The translations under genes and the position numbers were made by a program. This document shows positions 17,310 through 26,295 of a stretch of DNA of 64,000 nucleotides, one piece after another (the first letter of the stretch is position 1; every line of letters starts with the position of its first letter). Under the pieces are notes generated by a model. The model had not been told where the DNA came from and did not search any database. It saw only the letters and a program-made list of their open reading frames with translations. The stretch covers positions 62,001-126,000 of the forward strand of contig NZ_JALKFZ020000001.1 of the NCBI RefSeq assembly GCF_023243075.1, in the 5' to 3' direction. Source of the stretch: Frankia sp. AiPa1 (GTDB taxonomy: Bacteria > Actinomycetota > Actinomycetes > Frankiales > Frankiaceae).

Positions 17310-19334
17310 GTGCCGAGTCCCGGCAGTGGCGACGAGGACGCGCCACGCCCCGCCGAACAGCCGCCGTACCAGCCGTTCACCGGGGACGGTCCGGACCCGA
17401 GCACGGAGTTCGACGACACCGAGCGGACGGTTCTGCAGCCCTCCCGCCCACAGTCGCCGGTTCCCAGGCCCGGCGGCGACCCCTGGGCTGTGCCGAACGG
17501 GCCGCAGACGCCTCCCTTCGGCGGCGGCCCGGCCGGGGGGCCCCGCGAACCGATGCGACCGCCCGGCCCCCCTGCGGCCACGCCGCCACCCTGGCGCGGT
17601 GGTCCACCCGGCGGTTTCGGTGGTCCGGCTGGGCCGCCGAGCCAGGCCGGACCCTTCGGGCCACCGGGGACGGCGAGGCCACCGGGCCCGCCAGGTCCGC
17701 CAGGTCCGCCAGGTCCGATGGTGCCGCCTGGAGCCCTGACACCACCCAGTCCGAGCATGCCCCCGGGACCGCCCGGGCGTCCCGGGCCGCACACCTCGCC
17801 GGGGACCGTGGGACTCCCCAGGCGACCGGGGCCACCCGGCCCGCCTGTCGCGTCCGGGCCGCCCGGTTCACCCGCGTCCACCGGACCGCGTCGCGTCCCC
17901 GGGTCGCCCGTTCCCCCCGGATCACCGGCCGTGTCGAGAGGACTGGTTCCGCCAGGGCCGTCTGGTGGTCTGGCTGGGCCGCCAGGGCCGCTGTACCACG
18001 CACCCCCCGGCCACCCGGCGCACCCCGCGGGGCCGCCGGCGACGCCCAACGCGGGCGGGCCCGCTTCGTACACCGGCGGGCCGCCCGGCTCTGGCGTCAT
18101 CGGCGGCGAGCCGACCGGGAGCGACGAGGACGGGCTCACCTACCGGTTGAGCCCGCCGGCACCGGCCGCGGCTCCCACACCAGTCCCCCCAGCGGCGAGG
18201 TCCACCGGACCGTCAGATCCGTGGGGGGCACCCACCGGGCCAGGTGGCGGTCCTGCGCCGACGGCGCGGCGAGGGAGCGCGACGGGAAACAGTCCCACTT
18301 TCACCTCCGCCGTCCCAGGTCCTGGCGGCCCGGGCGGGCCCGGTGGCCTCGCACCGGGTGGCTCGCCCGATGGCGGCGGCGATGCACAGACCGTCCACGA
18401 CGGCACGCCCGCCTCTTCGGGCGTGGCTCTGTCGAAGTCCGGCGCGGCGACCGGGCGATCCGACCGGCCCGACGACGCGTCCGGATTCACCAGCCTGCCT
18501 CTACCGGTCATACCGGACGGCGTCCTACCGGGTCAGCCCAAGCGCCCCTTTGCCCCATCCGAACGTCCTTTCTCCCCGCTCGAACGCCCCTTTTTCTCCC
18601 CTGAGCAGGGTGTCGACCATCGGGACCAGCTGCCCGGCCTGTCGCCCGGCCTGCCCGCGCCGCCGATGCCTCCCATGCCTACCGCAGACGGGCCGTTCGG
18701 GTCCCCCCTGCCCTCGCCCCTGCCCACGGGCGTGCCAGCGGGAACAGCTGGGCCGGACGGGGCGGACCGGAACAAGATCGCGATCGACCGGCGTCTGTTG
18801 TTCGCCGGCGCCGGGGTGCTGCTTGTCCTCGTCGTTGTCTTCGCCAGCCTCACCTTCCTCGGCGGCAACTCGTCGGGCCCGACGGCAGAGGCAGCCGCGG
18901 GGGCACCAGCGCCCGCCGCCTCCGGCAACCCCCGTGACGCACTGCGGGCCCAGTTGAACCAGACGGTGATGACCGGCTGCACGGCTCCGGCCCGCAGCGA
19001 CAGCGCCTACGCCGACGCGACGCTCAACTGCCAGACCCCTGGCGGCGTCAAGGTGTCCGCGTTCCACTTTCCCAACCGGTCCGCGGTCGACCGTCAGATC
19101 GGCGCCCGCGAGGCTTTCTACTTCGACGAAGGGAACTGCGATGACGGTCAGCAGAGTTCCGAACGATGGAGCTCACCAGAGGCCGGGGGCGGCGACCGAC
19201 TCTGCTACTTCTACGCCAAGAACTTCTACGAGTTCTGGACGTACGACAACCGGCTGATCGCGTTTTCCGTCGACGACGTGGATGCGGGCCGGCTCAACTC
19301 CTGGTGGCACTCGTTCGACCCACTGCGTCACTAG
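17310..19334 (+). CDS. triad protein 2: Pro/Gly-rich tail, membrane helix, four-Cys ectodomain
   Basis: Second paralogue; function unknown. The 674-residue protein has a very long cytosolic tail (about 490 residues) dominated by Pro and Gly, including collagen-like [10 protein letters not shown] stretches. A membrane helix (about 494-516, [19 protein letters not shown]) and an ectodomain (about 545-674) follow. The ectodomain aligns with proteins 1 and 3: [27 protein letters not shown], then [12 protein letters not shown] and WWHSFDP. Tail residues [12 protein letters not shown] resemble the acidic-Thr motifs of protein 1. GTG 17310 sits after GGAGGA. With a separate promoter candidate upstream it may be expressed alone or together with gene 1. 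Confidence 0.85.
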   Translation: MPSPGSGDEDAPRPAEQPPYQPFTGDGPDPSTEFDDTERTVLQPSRPQSPVPRPGGDPWAVPNGPQTPPFGGGPAGGPREPMRPPGPPAATPPPWRGGPPGGFGGPAGPPSQAGPFGPPGTARPPGPPGPPGPPGPMVPPGALTPPSPSMPPGPPGRPGPHTSPGTVGLPRRPGPPGPPVASGPPGSPASTGPRRVPGSPVPPGSPAVSRGLVPPGPSGGLAGPPGPLYHAPPGHPAHPAGPPATPNAGGPASYTGGPPGSGVIGGEPTGSDEDGLTYRLSPPAPAAAPTPVPPAARSTGPSDPWGAPTGPGGGPAPTARRGSATGNSPTFTSAVPGPGGPGGPGGLAPGGSPDGGGDAQTVHDGTPASSGVALSKSGAATGRSDRPDDASGFTSLPLPVIPDGVLPGQPKRPFAPSERPFSPLERPFFSPEQGVDHRDQLPGLSPGLPAPPMPPMPTADGPFGSPLPSPLPTGVPAGTAGPDGADRNKIAIDRRLLFAGAGVLLVLVVVFASLTFLGGNSSGPTAEAAAGAPAPAASGNPRDALRAQLNQTVMTGCTAPARSDSAYADATLNCQTPGGVKVSAFHFPNRSAVDRQIGAREAFYFDEGNCDDGQQSSERWSSPEAGGGDRLCYFYAKNFYEFWTYDNRLIAFSVDDVDAGRLNSWWHSFDPLRH

Positions 19335-19380
19335 AACCACCGCGTTTGTCAGGTGGCTGAGGAGGAGGTCGCGCTCGCCC

Positions 19381-19992
19381 ATGCGGGGTTCGATGCCGCG
19401 ACGGCTGGTGGGCGCCGCAACCCTGCTGGTGGTCCTCGCGGGCGGCGGGATCGTCTTGGGCCTGCTCGCCGGCGGGCACACGGGCGACGGCTCAGGTGGG
19501 CCAGCATCCGCGTCCCCCACGGCGTCCACCGCCACCGGCGTGCCACGTGTGGCGTCCACGCCAACCCTTGATCCGGCCGATACCAGCCTGGTCTCGGCCC
19601 TGCGCCCCTTCGCTGTCACTGACTGTCATTCCGCTCCACGAGAGGGAGCCGGTGTGGTGGCGGCGGTGAGCTGCACGCCGGGCAGTTCGACCGCGGCGGC
19701 CGCACCGGCGGCACTGTTCATCGTCAGGTTCGCCTCCGCGGACACCCTTCAGGCCGACGTCCGTCGGCGGTCGGCCGGGCTCACCGACACCGGCGGAGGC
19801 TGCGCGCAGGGACGCAGCAGCGCCGAGCGCTGGGCGCACAGCTCCCACCGCCGCGGCACCTTCATCTGCCAGGCCTCCCCCGGCCGTTTCGCGGTCTACT
19901 GGACCGTGGACGACTCCACGGTCGGCTTCGCGGCCGAGGAACCCAGCGCCGACCAGTTCCTGGCCTGGTGGCGCGACTACGACCCGATCTGA
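19381..19992 (+). CDS. triad protein 3: short tail, membrane helix, four-Cys ectodomain
   Basis: Third paralogue; function unknown. The 203-residue protein has almost no cytosolic tail, a membrane helix at about 9-31 (VGAATLLVVLAGGGIVLGLLAG) and the shared ectodomain at about 60-203. Family positions are VTDCHS, VSCTPG, GGCAQG, RSSAERWAHS, FICQAS, VYWTVDDSTVGF and WWRDYDP. ATG 19381 lies 46 nt after the previous stop with GGAGGAGG upstream. The frame extends 99 nt further upstream into the previous gene, but the ribosome-binding site favours 19381. Tight spacing suggests co-transcription with gene 2. Confidence 0.83.
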   Translation: MRGSMPRRLVGAATLLVVLAGGGIVLGLLAGGHTGDGSGGPASASPTASTATGVPRVASTPTLDPADTSLVSALRPFAVTDCHSAPREGAGVVAAVSCTPGSSTAAAAPAALFIVRFASADTLQADVRRRSAGLTDTGGGCAQGRSSAERWAHSSHRRGTFICQASPGRFAVYWTVDDSTVGFAAEEPSADQFLAWWRDYDPI

Positions 19993-20049
19993 CGGCCACC
20001 CGATCAGGCGCGGTGCTCGTCAGACGGCACGCTCCCGCGCGCGATCAGA

Positions 20050-20589
20050 TCATCCGCCCGCGGACCATCCGCCGCGCCGGGGGCTCTCCGACGAGCCACC
20101 GGCCTGATACCGCGCCGCGAGCCCGCCTAGCGTCTCCTGCACGCGTTCGACGTGCGGCACGCAGGACAGGGCGATCCGCCCCCGCTGACCGCCTGTGTCG
20201 ACGATGAGACGGCCGGATCCCACCCATTGTTCGAACAGGCTCTGCGCGATGGTCGCACCGATCAGCCGGGCCAGCGGAACGTCGTGCCCGGACCGGGTGA
20301 CCACGCCTTCCCGGATCACCAGCCGCCGGTTCGTGACGACGTAATGGGTGGTCAACTGGCGCAGCCACGGCAACGCGCCCAGATAGGCGATCGCGCCCAG
20401 CGCCACGATCAGCACCAGGTACTGAATGGGTTTCTGGACGACGCCGCCCGGCGCGAAGAAGACGCCGATGACCGCGAACACCAGGGCCGCCACCGTCCAC
20501 AGAGCTGGGACGATCAGGCTGACCCAGTGCGGATGCAGGTGGACGACCACCTCTTCGTCCGGAGCGAGGATGTCATCGGGGAACGCCAC
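20050..20589 (-). CDS. bacterial PH-domain membrane protein (DUF304-like)
   Basis: This matches the actinobacterial PH-domain family by its start VAFPDDILAPDEEVVVHLHP, two hydrophobic segments (IVPALWTVAALVFAVIGVFF and YLVLIVALGAIAYLGAL) and a C-terminal PH-like core (THYVVTNRRLVIREGVVTR, DVPLARL). Proteins of this kind are membrane-anchored and of unknown function. GTG 20589 gives the usual family start (179 aa). GTG 20670, which overlaps the birA stop by 4 nt (GTGA), would add 27 residues and allow translational coupling. It follows birA on the same strand, an order I recall from mycobacteria (Rv3278c-Rv3279c). Confidence 0.82.
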   Translation of the reverse strand: MAFPDDILAPDEEVVVHLHPHWVSLIVPALWTVAALVFAVIGVFFAPGGVVQKPIQYLVLIVALGAIAYLGALPWLRQLTTHYVVTNRRLVIREGVVTRSGHDVPLARLIGATIAQSLFEQWVGSGRLIVDTGGQRGRIALSCVPHVERVQETLGGLAARYQAGGSSESPRRGGWSAGG

Positions 20590-20666
20590 GGTGACGATCG
20601 TCGCACTATTACCCGGCAGACCACACGCCGCCCTCCGGAGCCAGCCAGGAGTGTCGGCCGCGGCCG

Positions 20667-21608
20667 TCACCGCAGGTGAATCACGTCCGCCGCGCTGTAG
20701 GCCTCGCCGTCCACCACCAGACGCCCCTCAGGATCGATGTCCGTCGCCGTACCGATCCGGGCCTGTCCACCGGGCAGTTCGACCCGGACCTGGCGCCCGA
20801 GGGTGGAACACACCCTCAGGTAGTCGGCGCGGGCGGCGCCCGGATCAAGCTCCCAGCGCGTCAGGGCGTCGGCCAGCTCCGCGAGAAGTGCTCCGAGAAG
20901 CTCCGTTCGGTCGAGCCTGGCCGGCTGTGCGCCGCACAGGTGCAGGCTCGTGGACCGTGGCGGCAGCTCGTCGCGCCGCGCGTGCACGTTCAGGCCGAAT
21001 CCGATGACCACCGAGGGAGGCACCGCCGGAGTCGGCACGAGCTCCACCAGGATCCCGGCCAGTTTCGCACCGTCGACCAGCACGTCGTTGGGCCATTTGA
21101 GTACGGCCGGAACCTCTGCCCTGGTACGCACCGTCGACACCAGCGAGGTACCCACCACCATCGGAAGCCAGCCCAGTCGCGCGGGCTCGACCGCCGTGCG
21201 GACCAGCAGGGAGACGGTGATCCCGGCGCCCGGACGGGATTCCCAGGTCCGGTCCAGTCGGCCGCGACCAGCCGACTGCCGCTCCGCGGCCAGCACCAAG
21301 CCGCGCGGCGCGTCGGCGCCCCGCCAGCTGCGGGACGCCTCGACGAGCGTGGCGTCGGTCACCGTGCCGCGGGCGACCCGCGCCAAGGCGGCGTTGGTGG
21401 AGTCCATCTCCGACCGGACCGTGACGCCGAGCCCGGAGGCGGCAAGCAGCGCCGCCAGGCGGGCCGCGTCGAGGGGACGACGGGTGCCCGAGATATCCGA
21501 GATGTCCGAGATATTCGAGGTATCTGAAGTGTCCGAGGGCACGTGCACCAGCACAGCGTGGCAGACCGGCACGCCCCCGGCCCGCGGGCCGCCGCACCGC
21601 CGCCGCAC
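20667..21608 (-). CDS. birA: biotin--[acetyl-CoA-carboxylase] ligase
   Basis: BirA activates biotin as biotinyl-AMP and attaches it to the carrier lysine of biotin enzymes, here most likely the carboxylase at 24039-25805. The 313-residue product has the ligase core: EMDSTNAALA, SAGRGRLDRTWES (biotin/ATP loop, near residue 110), LKWPNDVLVDGAKLAGIL and the C-terminal SH3-like domain. No N-terminal DNA-binding domain is present, so it is not a BirA-type repressor. The N-terminus holds a 9-nt tandem repeat encoding Ser-Asp-Thr/Ile units (about 21490-21538). The start is uncertain: GTG 21608 gives the longest form, and a later GTG would begin near VPSDTSDTS. Confidence 0.93.
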   Translation of the reverse strand: MRRRCGGPRAGGVPVCHAVLVHVPSDTSDTSNISDISDISGTRRPLDAARLAALLAASGLGVTVRSEMDSTNAALARVARGTVTDATLVEASRSWRGADAPRGLVLAAERQSAGRGRLDRTWESRPGAGITVSLLVRTAVEPARLGWLPMVVGTSLVSTVRTRAEVPAVLKWPNDVLVDGAKLAGILVELVPTPAVPPSVVIGFGLNVHARRDELPPRSTSLHLCGAQPARLDRTELLGALLAELADALTRWELDPGAARADYLRVCSTLGRQVRVELPGGQARIGTATDIDPEGRLVVDGEAYSAADVIHLR

Positions 21609-21784
21609 CGCCGCCGGGCCTGATCCGCCGCCGGCTCACCGCCGCGAGGCCGAGTGACGGCATTCCGCAGCGAAACGCTAGTTCTGTGACGTGCGATACG
21701 ACAGGACACCTCTGGACCCACCGAAGGCGCGTAATCGATGAGATCAACTCCACATGAGTCGAGCGCGTGGGCGCGCAACGGTCG

Positions 21785-21790
21785 TACGCT
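21785..21790 (+). promoter_or_regulatory. -10 hexamer of a probable leaderless accD promoter
   Basis: TACGCT ends 7 nt before the accD ATG at 21798, with no ribosome-binding site between. Transcription would begin at the start codon. The 190-nt birA/accD divergent region holds no obvious -35 box. Confidence 0.55.
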
Positions 21791-21797
21791 GCGGCCT

Positions 21798-23393
21798 ATG
21801 GCTCTTCCCGCGACCGCTGAGGATTCCGCACCCGACCCGCACACAACCGCAGGGCGACTTGCTCAACTGCGGCGCGTGAACGATGAGGCTGTCCATGCTG
21901 GCTCTCAGCGGGCCGTGGACGCGCAGCACGCCAAGGGCAAGATGACTGCCCGCGAGCGGATCACCGCGTTCCTTGATCCGGGCTCGTTCGTCGAGACCGA
22001 CGCCTTCGCTCGCCACCGAGCGCACGACTTCGACGTCCAGGCCAACCGTCCGTACGGGGACGGTGTGGTGACCGGATACGGAACGGTCGACGGAAGGCAG
22101 GTCTGCGTCTTCAGCCAGGACTTCACGGTCTTCGGCGGAAGCCTCGGCGAGGTCTTCGGCGAGAAGATAGTCAAGGTCATGGATCTGGCGCTCAAGACCG
22201 GCTCCCCGGTCGTGGGCCTCAACGACTCCGGTGGAGCCCGCATTCAGGAGGGAGTCGTCTCCCTCGGCCTCTACGGCGAGATCTTCTACCGCAACGTCAT
22301 GGCATCGGGCGTCGTCCCACAGCTCTCCCTGATCATGGGGCCGTGCGCGGGCGGGGCGGTCTACTCCCCAGCAATCACCGACTTCACCCTGATGGTCGAC
22401 CAGACGAGCCACATGTTCATCACGGGCCCGGACGTCATCAAAGAAGTCACCGGCGAGGACGTCGGGATGGAGGAACTCGGCGGAGCCGCCACCCACAACT
22501 CGCGCAGCGGTGTCGCCCACTTCCAGGCTGCGGATGAGGCCGAGGTCCTCGAACTCGCTCGGGCTCTGCTGTCCTACCTGCCCTCGAACAACCTCGAGGA
22601 CGCCCCGGTCTATGACCCGGTGGCCGACCTCGATGACGAGGTCGATCCGGATCTCGACACGTTCATTCCGGACTCGCCCAACATGCCGTACGACATGCAC
22701 CAGATCATCGAGCGGCTCTTGGACGAGGGCGATTTCCTCGAGGTTCACGCGCAGTTCGCGCAGAACCTGATCGTCGGGTTCGGCCGCGTAGACGGCCGCT
22801 CGGTCGGCGTGGTCGCCAACCAGCCGATGCATTTCGCCGGCACTCTCGACATCGACGCCAGCGAGAAGGCCGCCCGTTTTGTCCGCACCTGCGATGCGTT
22901 CAGCATTCCGGTGCTCACGCTCGTCGATGTACCGGGCTTTCTTCCGGGTACGTCCCAGGAGTGGAACGGGATCATCCGCCGCGGCGCGAAGCTGATCTAC
23001 GCCTACGCGGAGGCAACGGTACCCAAGGTCACCGTCATCACCCGCAAGGCCTACGGCGGCGCCTACGACGTGATGGGCTCCAAGCACCTGCGCGCGGACA
23101 TCAACCTGGCCTGGCCGACCGCCGAGATCGCCGTGATGGGCGCCCGAGGCGCTGTCAATATCATCTACCGTCGCGAGCTCGCCAAGTCCGACTCGCCGGA
23201 GACCCGCCGCGCCGAGCTGATCCAGGACTACACGGACCATTTCGCCACGCCGTACATCGCCGCGGAACGCGGCTACCTCGACGCCGTGATCAATCCGTCG
23301 GAGACCCGCCGGGAGATCATCCGCGCACTGCGCCTGCTGCGGAACAAGCGTGAGTCGCTGCCGCCGAAGAAGCACGGGAACATCCCGCTCTAA
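21798..23393 (+). CDS. accD: acyl-CoA (propionyl-CoA type) carboxylase beta subunit
   Basis: The carboxyltransferase subunit moves the carboxyl group from carboxybiotin to acetyl- or propionyl-CoA, making malonyl- or methylmalonyl-CoA. The 531-residue length and the two-half crotonase fold match AccD5/PccB. Visible motifs are [10 protein letters not shown] near the N-terminus, [27 protein letters not shown] in the N-domain oxyanion region, and the C-domain [14 protein letters not shown] and [16 protein letters not shown] 21798 fits the family start; the frame extends 60 nt upstream through the promoter. Divergent birA and downstream accE and accA support assignment to one actinobacterial acyl-CoA carboxylase. 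Confidence 0.96.
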   Translation: MALPATAEDSAPDPHTTAGRLAQLRRVNDEAVHAGSQRAVDAQHAKGKMTARERITAFLDPGSFVETDAFARHRAHDFDVQANRPYGDGVVTGYGTVDGRQVCVFSQDFTVFGGSLGEVFGEKIVKVMDLALKTGSPVVGLNDSGGARIQEGVVSLGLYGEIFYRNVMASGVVPQLSLIMGPCAGGAVYSPAITDFTLMVDQTSHMFITGPDVIKEVTGEDVGMEELGGAATHNSRSGVAHFQAADEAEVLELARALLSYLPSNNLEDAPVYDPVADLDDEVDPDLDTFIPDSPNMPYDMHQIIERLLDEGDFLEVHAQFAQNLIVGFGRVDGRSVGVVANQPMHFAGTLDIDASEKAARFVRTCDAFSIPVLTLVDVPGFLPGTSQEWNGIIRRGAKLIYAYAEATVPKVTVITRKAYGGAYDVMGSKHLRADINLAWPTAEIAVMGARGAVNIIYRRELAKSDSPETRRAELIQDYTDHFATPYIAAERGYLDAVINPSETRREIIRALRLLRNKRESLPPKKHGNIPL

Positions 23394-23621
23394 GGAGCGG
23401 TAACACGCCGAGGAGAGGATCACCGGCCGCGGGCCAGCGCAGATCCCCGGTGCCGGCGCCGGGCGCCCAGGCGCCGATCGCCCGGGCCGGCGCCAGGCTC
23501 CCATCAGCCCCGGTGTTGGTACCGGGCCCGCCGCGCGGAACCGGCACCTACACCGGGACGCATCAACGTAGGCGGACATCCCCGGCGGCACCGCCGTAAC
23601 ACGTCGAGCAGGGAGAGGAAC

Positions 23622-23876
23622 GTGGCCCAGGAAGAGGACGGGCAGGCCGGTCGACCCACACTGCGACTGATCCGCGGAAACGCCACCCCGGAGGAGATCG
23701 CCGCGGTGGTGGCGCTGCTGGCGGCCCAGTCGGTGGCGGCGGAACCGGAGCCACCTTCCGTCCGGTCCGGATGGTCCGATCCCGCACAGGGGCACCGCGG
23801 ACCGCTCCACGCCGGACCAGGCGCCTGGCGCCGGTCCGGGCTGAGCCCGGGCGTCCGCACCCGCGCCGGATGGTGA
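23622..23876 (+). CDS. accE: acyl-CoA carboxylase epsilon subunit
   Basis: Epsilon subunits are small actinobacterial proteins that stabilise the alpha-beta carboxylase complex. The 84-residue product has both halves of the family: LRLIRGNATPEEIAAVVALL at the N-terminus and a Trp-containing end, SGWSDPA...LHAGPGAWRRSGL. GTG 23622 follows GGGAGAGGA. It lies 228 nt after accD and 162 nt before accA, wider gaps than usual, so the three may not form one tight transcript. The accD-accE gap is GC-rich with iterated ggcgcc palindromes and no gene. Confidence 0.88.
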   Translation: MAQEEDGQAGRPTLRLIRGNATPEEIAAVVALLAAQSVAAEPEPPSVRSGWSDPAQGHRGPLHAGPGAWRRSGLSPGVRTRAGW

Positions 23877-24003
23877 GCAGATGACGTCTTTCTGGCGCAA
23901 TACGGGCGCATGAGACGCGTAGCGGTGTGCTGACCGTGCGGACGGAATGTCTGTGCCGTCACACCGAAGGTCAACAAGAGCGAGCAGGGCGGACCGACCC
24001 GCC

Positions 24004-24009
24004 TAAAAT
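24004..24009 (+). promoter_or_regulatory. -10 hexamer upstream of accA
   Basis: TAAAAT is one base from the TATAAT consensus and stands out in this GC-rich DNA. It lies 29 nt upstream of GTG 24039, leaving room for a short leader with the GGGAG ribosome-binding site. The -35 region is poor. Confidence 0.5.
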
Positions 24010-24038
24010 CAGGCAGGCCGGACGAGGACGGGAGCAAC

Positions 24039-25805
24039 GTGCGTAAGATCCTCATCGCTAACCGAGGCGAGATCGCGGTTCGGGTGGCCCGAGCCTGCCG
24101 GGACGCCGGGTACACCAGTGTCGCGGTGTATGCCGAGCCGGACATCGACGCACTGCACGTGCGGGTCGCTGACGAAGCCTTCGCCCTCGGTGGAAACACG
24201 CCCGGTGACTCCTACCTGCGTATCGACAAGATTCTGGATGCCTGTAAGGCGTCCGGTGCTGACGCCGTCCACCCGGGCTACGGCTTCCTGTCCGAGAACG
24301 CGGACTTCGCCGAGGCCGTGATCGCCGCCGGGCACACCTGGATCGGACCTCCGCCCGAGGCCATCCGGCGGCTCGGGGACAAGACCGCCGCCCGCCACAT
24401 CGCCTTGGAGGTCGGCGCCCCGCTTGCCCCTGGAACAGCGGATCCGGTGGCCGGCGTCGAGGAGGTCGTCACCTTCGCGAATCAGTACGGACTGCCCGTG
24501 GCAATCAAGGCGGCGTTCGGCGGTGGCGGCCGTGGCCTCAAGGTCGCGTGGACGGCGGAGGAGCTGCCCGAGCTGTTCGATAGCGCCGTGCGCGAGGCGG
24601 TTGCGGCGTTCGGGCGGGGCGAGTGCTTCGTCGAGCGCTACCTGGACCAGCCGCGGCATGTGGAGACCCAGGTGCTTGCGGACACCCACGGCAACGTGGT
24701 TGTGGTGGGCACCCGAGACTGCTCCCTGCAGCGGCGCTACCAGAAGCTGGTCGAGGAGGCCCCGGCGCCGTTTCTGACCGAGGCGCAACTCGCCTCGCTC
24801 TACGACGCCTCCAAGGCGATCTGCCGCAAGGCCGGCTATGTCGGCGCGGGAACCGTCGAGTTCCTGGTCGCCCGCGACGGAATGATCAGCTTCCTCGAGG
24901 TGAACACCCGTCTTCAGGTGGAGCACCCGGTGACCGAGGAGGTCTCCGGTGTCGACCTGGTACGGGCCCAGTTCCGGATCGCCGAGGGCGAGGCGCTCGA
25001 CTTCACCGATCCGGCTCCCCGGGGCCACTCGATCGAGTTCCGGATCAACGGTGAGGACCCGGGTCGCAACTTCCTGCCCGCGCCGGGCACCGTCACCACG
25101 TTCGTCGCGCCGGCGGGCCCAGGTGTCCGCCTCGACACGGGTATCGGGAGCGGAAGCGTGATCGGGGGCGCGTTCGACTCGCTGCTCGCCAAGCTCATCA
25201 TCACGGGCGCGACCCGCCAGGAGGCACTGCAACGTGCCCGGCGAGCGCTCGACGAGATGGTCGTCGACGGCATGGCCACCGCGCTGCCGTTCCACCGCGC
25301 CGTCGTCCGGGATCCGGCCTTCGCGCCCGAGGACGCCACGGAGCCGTTCCGCATCCACAATCGGTGGATCGAGACGGAGTTCGACAACACCATTCCCGCG
25401 TTCATCGGCGGAACGGACGCCGACACCACCGTGCCCGAGCGGCAGGCCGTCGTCGTCGAAGTCGGCGGCAAGCGCCTCGAGGTGGTGCTTCCGGCCGGCC
25501 TCGGCGCCGCGACAGCCGCCGGCGCCGCGGGGAAGGGCTCCGCGCCCAAGCGGCGCTCCCGGGGCGGCGCAGCGGCCGCCAAGGTCACCGGGGACGCGCT
25601 GACCAGCCCCATGCAGGGCACCATCGTCAAGGTGGCGGTCAGCGAGGGTGACACGGTGGCAGCCGGAGATCTCATCATCGTCCTCGAGGCGATGAAGATG
25701 GAGCAGCCGATCAACGCCCACCGTGACGGTAAGATCACAGATCTCGCCACCGCGGTCGGTTCGGTCGTCACCAGCGGAGCGGTCCTCTGTGAGATCAAGG
25801 ACTAG
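24039..25805 (+). CDS. accA: acyl-CoA carboxylase alpha subunit (biotin carboxylase plus biotin carrier)
   Basis: The ATP-dependent biotin carboxylase domain occupies residues 1 to about 450 (start [22 protein letters not shown]-binding [40 protein letters not shown]). A Lys/Ala-rich linker and a biotinyl carrier domain follow. The carrier motif is EAMKMEQP, with the biotinylated Lys near residue 552, and the preceding [10 protein letters not shown] is also present. At 588 residues it matches AccA3-type fused subunits. GTG 24039 has GGGAG at a good distance. It works with accD and accE upstream and is the likely BirA substrate. Confidence 0.96.
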   Translation: MRKILIANRGEIAVRVARACRDAGYTSVAVYAEPDIDALHVRVADEAFALGGNTPGDSYLRIDKILDACKASGADAVHPGYGFLSENADFAEAVIAAGHTWIGPPPEAIRRLGDKTAARHIALEVGAPLAPGTADPVAGVEEVVTFANQYGLPVAIKAAFGGGGRGLKVAWTAEELPELFDSAVREAVAAFGRGECFVERYLDQPRHVETQVLADTHGNVVVVGTRDCSLQRRYQKLVEEAPAPFLTEAQLASLYDASKAICRKAGYVGAGTVEFLVARDGMISFLEVNTRLQVEHPVTEEVSGVDLVRAQFRIAEGEALDFTDPAPRGHSIEFRINGEDPGRNFLPAPGTVTTFVAPAGPGVRLDTGIGSGSVIGGAFDSLLAKLIITGATRQEALQRARRALDEMVVDGMATALPFHRAVVRDPAFAPEDATEPFRIHNRWIETEFDNTIPAFIGGTDADTTVPERQAVVVEVGGKRLEVVLPAGLGAATAAGAAGKGSAPKRRSRGGAAAAKVTGDALTSPMQGTIVKVAVSEGDTVAAGDLIIVLEAMKMEQPINAHRDGKITDLATAVGSVVTSGAVLCEIKD

Positions 25806-25853
25806 ACGCCACCTCCTCGCCGTTCGCTGTCCTCGCTGCGCCTCGTCGCTTCG

Positions 25854-25859
25854 TAAGCT
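25854..25859 (+). promoter_or_regulatory. -10 hexamer of a probable leaderless promoter for the DUF5313 gene
   Basis: TAAGCT ends 6 nt before ATG 25866, and no ribosome-binding site is present. This is the same arrangement as at accD, pnp and dacA. Confidence 0.5.
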
Positions 25860-25865
25860 GCGGGT

Positions 25866-26270
25866 ATGAACGGCAGTGAGGACAGCCGGACGGCCGGCGG
25901 CCAGCACGCGAGTCCGTCGGCGGTGGACAGCGCCAACACCGGCCGGCCGCCGCTGACCGGCCGGGTTCACTACCTGCTCGGCGGAACTCTCCCTCCGGCC
26001 TACAACGCATGGGTGTCGCATGACCTGACCGGGCCCGGATGGCGGGTGCGGCAGGCCATGCGTCCCCTTCTTCTGCTGCTGCCCTTCGCCGTGGTCTTCG
26101 CCCTTCTTCCCGGGCAGCCCGCGGTACGCGCCGTCGCCGTGGGATTCATCCTGCTGGCCGGCCTGGGCCTGGGGTTCGCCACCGGCAACTACTTCCGGAA
26201 CCGGCGCCTCGAGCAACACGGATTCCCGCCTGTCTCCTCCCCACCGGATGATCCGGCAGATGCCGAGTGA
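25866..26270 (+). CDS. small membrane protein, DUF5313-like
   Basis: The 134-residue product starts with about 30 polar residues, then VHYLLGGTLPPAYNAWVSHD and a paired hydrophobic region (LLLLLPFAVVFALLP and VGFILLAGLGLGFATGNYF). The (R)VxYxxGGxLP...WVxxD pattern matches DUF5313, a two-helix actinobacterial membrane family of unknown function. It follows accA by 60 nt but has its own promoter candidate. Confidence 0.7.
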   Translation: MNGSEDSRTAGGQHASPSAVDSANTGRPPLTGRVHYLLGGTLPPAYNAWVSHDLTGPGWRVRQAMRPLLLLLPFAVVFALLPGQPAVRAVAVGFILLAGLGLGFATGNYFRNRRLEQHGFPPVSSPPDDPADAE

Positions 26271-26295
26271 AGGCGCCCCGGCCACGAGCAGCTGA

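Noticed and set aside
18540..18610. Pro-Phe-Ser/Ala repeat ([11 protein letters not shown]) in triad protein 2 as a bound-peptide motif
   Set aside because: Only a few degenerate copies inside a generally Pro-rich tail; no basis for a specific function.
21744..23900. Minus-strand frame of about 718 codons opposite accD and accE
   Set aside because: It is the antisense of accD, whose motifs are clear; long antisense frames are expected at this GC content.
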